Below, in pieces: positions 1 to 5,344 of a stretch of 7,446 nt of DNA. How positions within the stretch are numbered: the first letter of the stretch is position 1; every line of letters starts with the position of its first letter. Under the pieces are notes generated by a model. That model did not search any database. It worked only from the letters and a program-made list of their open reading frames with translations, and was not told the DNA's origin. Origin of the DNA: an uncultured Methylophaga sp. (lineage in GTDB: Bacteria > Pseudomonadota > Gammaproteobacteria > Nitrosococcales > Methylophagaceae); the NCBI GenBank assembly GCA_946885755.1, contig CAMPHB010000062.1, positions 1 to 7,446 on the forward strand. Reading direction: 5' to 3'. Both the position numbers and the translations under genes were made by a program.

Positions 1-372
1 CAAACCAACTACTTGCCCATAATTAGCACTGGCATCACCTTGGACCATCACCGGCACCTGCGGATTACGGTTTAAAATAGCGACAACCCGTGCAGCCAGA
101 ACGGTTGCTTCAACCGGCTCATCCGGATTTTCGCCAACCGATGAATAATAATTACCTTCAGCATCCACTGAAATAATCAGCGGCTCGGTATTTTCCGGCG
201 CTTCCACCGGGTTGGCGACCGCTTGCGGTAAATCAACATTGACGCCCTGCGTCAACAACGGTGCGGTGATCATAAAAATGATCAGCAATACCAGCATTAC
301 GTCTATATACGGCACGACGTTAATTTCAGCCATTGGCTTACGGCGCACCCGTACTTTTTTATAAACAGCCAT
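1..372 (-). CDS. tolR: TolR, Tol-Pal inner-membrane proton-channel subunit (5' part, cut by window edge)
   Basis: TolR pairs with TolQ as the proton-driven motor of the Tol-Pal system, which links inner membrane, peptidoglycan and outer membrane and helps outer-membrane constriction at division. The frame opens with ATG at 372-370 and runs open to base 1, giving 124 codons with no stop; the family is about 140-150 residues, so only the last ~20 are missing. A basic N-terminus (MAVYKKVRVRRK) is followed by one membrane segment at about residues 17-38. The motif EINVVPYIDVMLVLLIIF carries Asp24, matching the ion-path Asp23 of E. coli TolR. The periplasmic domain follows, with LPQA near residue 52 and a C-terminal part VPVMVQGDA that fits the TolR/ExbD fold. 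It starts 14 bases after tolQ, with GGAG at 382-379 six bases before the ATG. ExbD is the nearest alternative, but the ybgC-tolQ context makes TolR clear. Confidence 0.95.
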   Translation of the reverse strand, partial: MAVYKKVRVRRKPMAEINVVPYIDVMLVLLIIFMITAPLLTQGVNVDLPQAVANPVEAPENTEPLIISVDAEGNYYSSVGENPDEPVEATVLAARVVAILNRNPQVPVMVQGDASANYGQVVGL

Positions 373-386
373 ACACTGCTCCGGGA

Positions 387-1055
387 TTAGCTTTGTTGGC
401 GTTGTAAAATCGAAGAAAATTCTTCGACAAAGGTATCGTAGCGATTAATCAACCGCTCGACTTCATGGGAGTAGCGGTTATAGGCAATAACAGCCGGAAT
501 CGCGGCAAACAGACCCATCGCCGTCGCGATCAGCGCTTCAGCAATACCCGGCGCCACCATAGCCAAAGTGGCCTGCTGCACTTCACCGAGTGCCCGGAAC
601 GAGTTCATAATGCCCCAGACGGTACCGAACAGACCAATGTATGGACTAGTGGAGCCAGCGGTCGCCAAAAATGGCAAAGAAACTTCCAACTGGTCGATTT
701 CCCGGGCCAGTGAGATCCGCATCACCCGCTGGGTGCCGTCCAGCACAAAGTTAGAATCCGGTACGGTTTTTTTCAGGCGGATAAATTCCTTGAAGCCTGT
801 TTCAAAAATACCTTCCATACCGCGACTGGCATGCGGCCGGGCGGTAATATCTTCATAAAGCTTATTCAGTTCATTACCAGACCAGAATTTATCCTCAAAA
901 TTATCAGCATCCTTTAAGGCCTGCGCCAGTTCGGCACGCTTTCTGAAAATCAGCGTCCACGAATACAGCGAAATCAGCAGCAATGACAACATCACCAGTT
1001 TGACCAGCAAACTGGCTTCTGAAATCAGTGCAAACAAGGACATATCAGCATTCAC
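387..1055 (-). CDS. tolQ: TolQ, Tol-Pal inner-membrane motor protein
   Basis: TolQ is the polytopic inner-membrane subunit that forms the proton channel with TolR and energises TolA. The 222-residue product is close to the E. coli length of 230. Three hydrophobic segments are visible: about 16-36, 133-153 and 168-192, with a long cytoplasmic loop (about 40-130) between the first two. That loop carries the signature FEDKFWSG (53-60) and GFKEFIRL (87-94). The MotA/TolQ/ExbB core is present as SPYIGLFGTVWGIM and VAPGIAEALIATAMGLFAAIP; Thr145 and Thr178 fall at the same numbers as the channel threonines known in E. coli TolQ. The start is GTG at 1055-1053, chosen because GGAG lies seven bases upstream, whereas the in-frame ATG at 1043 has no such site. 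The gene overlaps the end of ybgC by 11 bases, implying translational coupling. It ends in TAA. Confidence 0.97.
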   Translation of the reverse strand: MNADMSLFALISEASLLVKLVMLSLLLISLYSWTLIFRKRAELAQALKDADNFEDKFWSGNELNKLYEDITARPHASRGMEGIFETGFKEFIRLKKTVPDSNFVLDGTQRVMRISLAREIDQLEVSLPFLATAGSTSPYIGLFGTVWGIMNSFRALGEVQQATLAMVAPGIAEALIATAMGLFAAIPAVIAYNRYSHEVERLINRYDTFVEEFSSILQRQQS

Positions 1056-1449
1056 GTTGCATCTCCGTCAGGATAGAGTTAGGTATCGGACAAGGTTGAA
1101 AAGTCTCAGCATTGAGACAGGCGACTTTGACCGTCGCCTCACATAACGATGTCACATCCCGCGACACCTGTTGTTCAAATTGCATACTGGCACCGCTGGT
1201 CTGAACCAGCGCTGAACGTACCATTAATTGATCATTGAAGCGCGCCGGCCGGCGAAAATTTAACTGCATGGAATGCACCGCAAACAAAACATTTTGCTCA
1301 TTACGCAGCCGGTCTTGTTCAAATCCCAGCTGCCGCAACCATTCAGTGCGGGCGCGCTCCATAAATTTCAAGTAGTTAGCGTGATACACCACACCACCAC
1401 TGTCGGTGTCTTCATAATAAACACGCACTGGCCAATCAAAATGCTGCAT
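1045..1449 (-). CDS. ybgC: YbgC, acyl-CoA thioesterase of the Tol-Pal cluster
   Basis: This is a 134-residue single-domain hotdog-fold thioesterase of the 4-hydroxybenzoyl-CoA type, the same length as E. coli YbgC. The family hydrolyses acyl-CoA thioesters in the cytoplasm and has been linked to phospholipid metabolism; its exact role in Tol-Pal is not settled. The diagnostic N-terminal signature is complete: YYEDTDSGGVVYHANYLKF followed by ERARTEWLR. Asp16 is the expected catalytic acid and His23 and Asn25 belong to the active-site loop and helix. The ATG at 1449-1447 shares its first base with the ruvB TAA stop (TAATG), and its 3' end overlaps tolQ by 11 bases, so translation is probably coupled on both sides. 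It is the usual first gene of the tol-pal cluster. No strong promoter is visible before it, so it likely depends on read-through from the ruv genes or a promoter inside ruvB that I cannot identify. Confidence 0.96.
   Translation of the reverse strand: MQHFDWPVRVYYEDTDSGGVVYHANYLKFMERARTEWLRQLGFEQDRLRNEQNVLFAVHSMQLNFRRPARFNDQLMVRSALVQTSGASMQFEQQVSRDVTSLCEATVKVACLNAETFQPCPIPNSILTEMQREC
1065..1068 (-). promoter_or_regulatory. Shine-Dalgarno site of tolQ, inside ybgC
   Basis: On the minus strand the bases ACGGAGATGCAAC precede the GTG at 1055. The GGAG core ends about seven to nine bases before that GTG, a good spacing, but about 20 bases before the alternative in-frame ATG at 1043. It therefore decides the GTG start. 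The ATG within this stretch belongs to the ybgC reading frame (MQREC, then stop). Confidence 0.7.
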
Positions 1450-1451
1450 TA

Positions 1452-1457
1452 ATCACC
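1452..1457 (-). promoter_or_regulatory. Shine-Dalgarno-like site of ybgC at the end of ruvB
   Basis: GGTGAT on the minus strand can pair with AUCACC at the 3' end of 16S rRNA. It lies two to three bases before the ybgC ATG, which fits because this is the downstream part of the full pairing sequence. It overlaps the last codons of ruvB (Ile-Gly-Asp) just before the TAATG junction. Confidence 0.5.
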
Positions 1458-2219
1458 AATTAAATCCACATCCGGCTTCAGACCCAGGTGTAAAAATGCC
1501 CGTTTGGTGGCCACCCGGCCACGCTGTGTGCGCATAATAAAGCCTTCCTGAATCAGATACGGTTCCAGTACATCTTCAATGGTGCCACGCTCTTCACCGA
1601 TGGCGGCGGCGAGATTATCCAGCCCTACCGGGCCGCCGGCAAATTTTTCGATAATCGCCAGTAATAGCTTGCGATCCAGCATATCGAAACCAAAGTCATC
1701 AACATCGAGCAAATCCAAGGCTTGGCGGGCAACTTCGGCACTGATAACACCATCAAAGCGCACCTCGGCATAATCACGCACCCTGCGCAATAAACGATTG
1801 GCGATGCGCGGCGTACCCCTTGAACGACGGGCGATTTCGCCGGCACCGGAAACATCCAGCGGCACCTGCAAAATACGCGCACTGCGCTGTACGATAGTGC
1901 TTAAATCTTCAACGTTATAAAACTCCAGCCGCTGCACAATACCGAAACGGTCGCGCAGTGGCGACGTCAGTGAACCGGCCCGTGTCGTCGCACCGACCAG
2001 CGTAAACGGCTCCAAATCAAGCTTGATAGACCGCGCTGCCGGACCCTCGCCAATCATGATATCGATTTGATAATCTTCCATGGCCGGGTACAACACTTCT
2101 TCAACCACCGGGCTTAGGCGATGAATTTCATCAACAAACAGTACATCGTTGGGTTCAAGATTGGTCAGCAGGGCGGCCAGATCGCCGGGGCGTTCCAATA
2201 CCGGCCCAGAGGTTTGTCG

Positions 2220-2222
2220 TTA
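2220..2222 (-). other. Premature in-frame ochre stop within ruvB
   Basis: Reading the minus strand, the codons around this site are ATG GGC GTT AAT TAA CGA CAA ACC TCT, giving MGVN-stop-RQTS. The conserved family text is MGVN-(Leu/Ile)-(Arg/Lys)-x-TSGPV, so the stop replaces exactly one residue and the flanking residues align without gap. The simplest parent codon is TTA (Leu), which differs at plus-strand base 2221. The stop is followed by C. Confidence 0.95.
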
Positions 2223-2464
2223 ATTAACGCCCATTTCGTTGGCGATAATATGCGCCAGCGTGGTTTTACCGAGGCCGGGCGGGCCGAAGATCAGCGTGTG
2301 ATCCAGTGCTTCTTTACGATTACGGGCGGCTGAGACAAACAAATCCATTTGCTCTCGCACCGCCGGCTGACCGATATAATCGCTGAGCTGAACTGGCCGG
2401 ATCGCCCGATCATGGCGTTCTTCATCCGGTGCGGCGGTGGGTGTAATAAAGCGATCTTCCATCA

Positions 2465-3061
2465 TCAGCTTCTTTGTAAAGCCTGCCGGATAATTTGTTC
2501 CGTACTCATGCCGTCGGCATTGATACTGCGAATCATTTTATCTGCCTCTGCTGCTTTATAACCGAGCGCCACCAGCGCTTCGGCAGCTTCGTTACGGGCA
2601 CCACTGCTGCTTGGCATCGCCTCGGTAACAGTACTGTCGAGCCCCATGGCGCTACCGACTTCTTTCAGGCGGTCACGCATTTCAATAATCAGACGTTCAG
2701 CGGTTTTTTTACCAACACCCGGCAAACGCGTCAGACTGGCGGTATCGCCTTCCTGCACACTGCGGGCAAAGCTGTCGACATCACTGCCGGAAAGTATGGT
2801 CAATGCCAGTTTGGCGCCGACACCGTTGACTTTCAGCAGGCTGCGAAACAACAAACGCTCGCGCGCCGTGCCAAATCCATACAGCAATTGCGCATCCTCG
2901 CGAACGACGAGGTGAGTATACAGACTGACCGTTTCGTTCAATGCGGGCAGGTTCACAAAAGTCGACATTGGCGCTGATAGCTCATAGCCCACGCCGTGCA
3001 CATCCAGCACCAGTTCCGGTGGTTGTTTTTCAATGACAATTCCGCTTAAACGTCCGATCAT
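2465..3061 (-). CDS. ruvA: RuvA, Holliday-junction binding subunit of the RuvAB helicase
   Basis: RuvA tetramers bind four-way DNA junctions and load RuvB hexamers for branch migration in recombination repair. The 198-residue product is close to E. coli RuvA (203). Domain I is an N-terminal OB fold starting MIGRLSG, with the acidic pin Glu55-Asp56 (in [12 protein letters not shown]) at the same numbers as in E. coli. Domain II has two helix-hairpin-helix motifs, [11 protein letters not shown] (77-87) and [17 protein letters not shown] (112-128), which contact DNA backbone. A flexible linker (about 138-155) leads to the small C-terminal domain III (about 156-198, [11 protein letters not shown]), which binds RuvB. 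The ATG at 3061-3059 overlaps the ruvC TGA by four bases (ATGA), and the gene's own TGA shares one base with the ruvB start. The gene is intact, in contrast to its partner ruvB. Confidence 0.98.
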   Translation of the reverse strand: MIGRLSGIVIEKQPPELVLDVHGVGYELSAPMSTFVNLPALNETVSLYTHLVVREDAQLLYGFGTARERLLFRSLLKVNGVGAKLALTILSGSDVDSFARSVQEGDTASLTRLPGVGKKTAERLIIEMRDRLKEVGSAMGLDSTVTEAMPSSSGARNEAAEALVALGYKAAEADKMIRSINADGMSTEQIIRQALQRS

Positions 3062-3594
3062 CGGCTGTATCGTCCTCCACGGCGACTGCTGGTGCGCATA
3101 CCTGCCGGTAATTTACTGGCCACCCCTAAACTTGCCTGATTGGCATGGGTAATCGCACAGGCCAGTGCATCGGCGGCGTCTTCAGCGGGTGGTTCAGCAA
3201 GTTGCAACATGACCGACATCATATACTGGACCTGATCTTTTTTGGCGTGACCATTACCAACCACCGCTTTTTTGATTTGTGTGGCAGAGTATTCGTGAAC
3301 AATAAGGTTCTGGCTGACCCCAGCGCAGATGGCTGCACCACGAGCTTGACCAAGCTTCAGGGCAGAGTCGGCATTTTTGTGCAAAAACACTTTTTCCACA
3401 GCCATGATCTCCGGCTGGTAACGCTGAATCAGATCGGTCAGTCCTTCAAAGATTTGTTTTAAGCGATCAGGAAAATCACCATCTCCCACCAGCAAGCGGC
3501 CGTTGATCACATGTTTTATCTGTTTGCCCTGCAATTCAATGATGCCAAAGCCAGTTTTTCGCGAGCCGGGGTCAACACCAAGAATGCGTGACAT
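3058..3594 (-). CDS. ruvC: RuvC, Holliday-junction endonuclease
   Basis: RuvC is the dimeric resolvase that makes paired nicks in Holliday junctions after RuvAB branch migration. The product is 178 residues, normal for the family (E. coli 173). The RNase H-like fold shows all four metal-binding acids: Asp8 in RILGVDPGSRKTGFG, Glu67 in AVEKVF, and Asp139 and Asp142 in PAEDAADALACAITH, equivalent to Asp7, Glu66, Asp138 and Asp141 of E. coli. The segment KNADSALKLGQARGA (73-87) is also characteristic. The C-terminal tail is basic ([10 protein letters not shown]). The start follows the yebC stop by 10 bases and has no good Shine-Dalgarno site, so translation may be coupled to yebC; the canonical N-terminus still makes this start secure. 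The tail codons also contain the ribosome site of ruvA. The gene is intact. Confidence 0.98.
   Translation of the reverse strand: MSRILGVDPGSRKTGFGIIELQGKQIKHVINGRLLVGDGDFPDRLKQIFEGLTDLIQRYQPEIMAVEKVFLHKNADSALKLGQARGAAICAGVSQNLIVHEYSATQIKKAVVGNGHAKKDQVQYMMSVMLQLAEPPAEDAADALACAITHANQASLGVASKLPAGMRTSSRRGGRYSR
3073..3078 (-). promoter_or_regulatory. Shine-Dalgarno site of ruvA, inside the ruvC tail
   Basis: GGAGGA on the minus strand, a full anti-Shine-Dalgarno match, lies 11 bases upstream of the ruvA ATG and encodes the Gly-Gly of the RuvC C-terminal tail RRGGRYSR. The spacing is slightly long. Together with the ATGA overlap it suggests strong, coupled RuvA translation. Confidence 0.65.
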
Positions 3595-3604
3595 GGGTCG
3601 GCAA

Positions 3605-4354
3605 TCAGCTATCGAGCTGCGCCATCACCTCATCAGAGAAATCGGCATTGGAATAAACCTGCTGAACATCATCCAATTCTTCAAAAGCATCGATCATGGC
3701 AATGGCTTTTTGCGCATCTTCCAAATCCAGACTGATGGTATTATCAGGGTGCATGGTGACTTCAGCGGATTGTACGGCAAAGCCCGCAGCATCCAGAGCA
3801 TCTTTCACGGCGGCGTAGTCGTCCGGCGTGGTGAACACATCCATCGAACCATCGTCATTGGTAATGATATCTTCAGCGCCTGCTTCAAGCGCCACTTCCA
3901 TCACCGCGTCTTCATCAAGACCTGACGGCAGACTGATAATGCCTTTTTGATTAAACATAAACGCCACACAACCGTCCGTGCCCATATTACCGCCACGTTT
4001 ACTGAACACATGCCGCACTTCAGCAACGGTGCGATTGCGGTTATCGGTCATACAATCGACCATAATGGCGATGCCGTTGGGGCCGTATCCTTCGTAGCGG
4101 ACTTCTTCGTAAGCCACACCTTCCAGTTCGCCGGCACCGCGTTTGCTGGCGCGTTCAATGACATCTTTGGTCATATTGCTGCCCAGCGCTTTATCAATCG
4201 CCGCTCTTAAACGCGGATTGGTTGCCGGATCGCTGCCACCCATACGCGCCGCAACGGTAATTTCACGGATAAGGCGGGTAAACAATTTGCCGCGTTTGGC
4301 ATCCTGCGCACCTTTACGATGCTGAATGTTTGCCCACTTACTATGACCTGCCAT
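3605..4354 (-). CDS. yebC: YebC/TACO1-family protein (putative translation factor or transcriptional regulator)
   Basis: This is a 249-residue YebC/TACO1-family protein, the usual length (E. coli YebC 246). The highly conserved N-terminus is present ([18 protein letters not shown], then [13 protein letters not shown]), as are the later family motifs YEGYGPNG (88-95), [10 protein letters not shown] (99-108) and [10 protein letters not shown] (115-124). The C-terminal half is acidic and ends in [11 protein letters not shown]. Family members have been described both as DNA-binding regulators and, more recently, as ribosome-associated factors that ease translation of difficult proline-rich stretches; the sequence does not decide between these roles here. 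It lies directly upstream of ruvC, as in many gammaproteobacteria, 27 bases after ilvE. AGAGG at 4366-4362 lies seven bases before the ATG and supports the start. Confidence 0.96.
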   Translation of the reverse strand: MAGHSKWANIQHRKGAQDAKRGKLFTRLIREITVAARMGGSDPATNPRLRAAIDKALGSNMTKDVIERASKRGAGELEGVAYEEVRYEGYGPNGIAIMVDCMTDNRNRTVAEVRHVFSKRGGNMGTDGCVAFMFNQKGIISLPSGLDEDAVMEVALEAGAEDIITNDDGSMDVFTTPDDYAAVKDALDAAGFAVQSAEVTMHPDNTISLDLEDAQKAIAMIDAFEELDDVQQVYSNADFSDEVMAQLDS

Positions 4355-4361
4355 GCAAAAA

Positions 4362-4366
4362 CCTCT
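4362..4366 (-). promoter_or_regulatory. Shine-Dalgarno site of yebC
   Basis: AGAGG on the minus strand, seven bases before the yebC ATG, in the 27-base gap after ilvE. I see neither a hairpin terminator nor a clear promoter in this gap, so yebC probably continues the glnE-ilvE transcript or uses a promoter inside ilvE. Confidence 0.6.
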
Positions 4367-4381
4367 GTCAATCTGTGTCGC

Positions 4382-5311
4382 TTAAACCAATGTGTTCCAG
4401 TCGCGGTAGTATTCGCTGCGACCGTAAACCTGGTCGAAATACATGCTTTGTAACTGCTCAGTAATCGGCCCACGGCTGCCGTTGCCAATCGGCCGGTTAT
4501 CCAGCTCACGGATCGGTGTTACTTCGGCGGCGGTGCCGGTGAAGAAGGCTTCATCGCAGATGTAGACCTCATCACGGGTAATGCGTTTTTCCACCACTTT
4601 AAGGCCAATATCATTGGCCAGTTTAATTACCGTGTCGCGGGTAATGCCTTCCAGCGCTGACGTCAGCTCGGGTGTATACAACACGCCATCACGCACCATA
4701 AAGAAGTTTTCGCCGCTGCCTTCGGTAACAAAACCCTGCGCATCTAATAATAAGGCTTCGTCATAACCATCATTAACCGCTTCCTGCAACGCCATCATCG
4801 AGTTCATGTAATTGCCGTTAGCTTTGGCTTTACACATGGTGATATTGACGTGGTGACGGGTAAACGACGAGGTTTTAATACGAATACCGCGATTCATATT
4901 TTCTTCGCCAAGGTACGAGCCCCAATGCCAGGCAGCAACCATCACGTGGGTATTCAGATTATCAGCACGAATGCCCATGCCTTCTGATCCGTAAAACACC
5001 ATCGGCCGGATGTAGGCCGATTCCAGTTTGTTGTCACGCACCACATCACGCTGCGCCTGATTGAGCGTATCTTTATCAAACGGCATTTTCATGCCAAGAA
5101 TTTTGGCACTGCGAAACAACCGGTTGGTATGTTCCTGTAAACGGAAAATGGCGGTGCCGTTATCAGTTTTATAAGCACGCACCCCTTCAAAACAGCCCAT
5201 GCCATAATGCAGGGTATGGGTCAGGACATGCACTTTGGCTTCACGCCATGGCACGAATTCGCCATCTAACCAGATAACGCCATCCCGATCTGCCATTGTT
5301 ACTGCTGCCAT
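4382..5311 (-). CDS. ilvE: IlvE, branched-chain amino acid aminotransferase
   Basis: A class IV PLP-dependent aminotransferase that interconverts leucine, isoleucine and valine with their 2-oxo acids, using glutamate/2-oxoglutarate. At 309 residues it has the usual length for the family. Recognisable parts are the start region DRDGVIWLDGEFV, LHYGMGCFEGVRAY (35-47), ESAYIRPMVFYGSEGMG (97-113) and SSFTRHHVNI. Lys163 in KAKANGNYMNS is the expected Schiff-base lysine. EGSGEN (197-202) and GTAAEVTPIREL (259-270) form the cofactor pocket. These features favour IlvE over D-amino acid transaminase or aminodeoxychorismate lyase. The protein resembles Pseudomonas IlvE more than the enterobacterial one. 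Two starts are possible: ATG at 5311, with GGAAA five bases upstream, and ATG at 5296 (MADRDG) with no visible site; the first is preferred. It lies 33 bases after glnE, a known pairing. Confidence 0.96.
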   Translation of the reverse strand: MAAVTMADRDGVIWLDGEFVPWREAKVHVLTHTLHYGMGCFEGVRAYKTDNGTAIFRLQEHTNRLFRSAKILGMKMPFDKDTLNQAQRDVVRDNKLESAYIRPMVFYGSEGMGIRADNLNTHVMVAAWHWGSYLGEENMNRGIRIKTSSFTRHHVNITMCKAKANGNYMNSMMALQEAVNDGYDEALLLDAQGFVTEGSGENFFMVRDGVLYTPELTSALEGITRDTVIKLANDIGLKVVEKRITRDEVYICDEAFFTGTAAEVTPIRELDNRPIGNGSRGPITEQLQSMYFDQVYGRSEYYRDWNTLV

Positions 5312-5344
5312 AATTGTTTCCGTTTTGTTTAGTTGAGACTGGTT

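Larger units (their letters stand above)
1449..2465 (-). pseudogene. ruvB: RuvB, Holliday-junction branch-migration ATPase, interrupted by one in-frame TAA at codon 82
   Basis: RuvB is the hexameric AAA+ motor that, with RuvA, drives Holliday-junction branch migration. The full frame has 338 codons before the final TAA (E. coli RuvB is 336 residues), but codon 82 is TAA (2222-2220). Before it are the start MMEDRF, AIRP and Walker A GPPGLGKT (61-68). After it the same frame continues [18 protein letters not shown], Walker B VLFVDEIH (108-115), sensor 1 GATTR (158-162), arginine finger Arg173 in LRDRFG, sensor 2 region [12 protein letters not shown] (217-228) and a C-terminal winged helix ending near GRVATKRAF. 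The family has Leu or Ile where the stop sits, so a single TTA to TAA change explains it; there is no indel. A truncated 81-residue product would lack Walker B, and any restart at the TTG at 2198 would lack Walker A. ATG overlaps the ruvA stop by one base (TGATG). It may be a true null, a sequence error or, less likely, read through. Confidence 0.93.

Noticed and set aside
1449..2198. Separate gene starting at TTG 2198 (C-terminal RuvB fragment as its own protein)
   Set aside because: The TTG is simply the conserved Leu codon of the VLERPGD motif, no good ribosome site precedes it, and a product from here would lack Walker A. It is the 3' part of ruvB.
2183..2212. GC-rich hairpin just after the ruvB stop (GCCGG pairing with CCGGC) as a readthrough or recoding signal
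   Set aside because: The stem is only five pairs with a loop of about 12, and these codons encode the invariant GPVLERPGD segment, so the pairing is explained by coding constraint and base composition. No known readthrough motif is visible around TAA-C.
2495..2977. Plus-strand open frame of 160 codons opposite ruvA
   Set aside because: It is antisense to a fully conserved ruvA, has no recognisable domain and looks like a shadow of the coding frame. The other plus-strand frames (for example 3503-3925, 5314-5541, 5969-6277) are rejected for the same reason.
5312..5344. Promoter for ilvE in the glnE-ilvE gap
   Set aside because: I could not find a -35/-10 pair with acceptable spacing in or just upstream of the 33-base gap; the TTGGCA and TTAAAA boxes nearby are only 12 bases apart.
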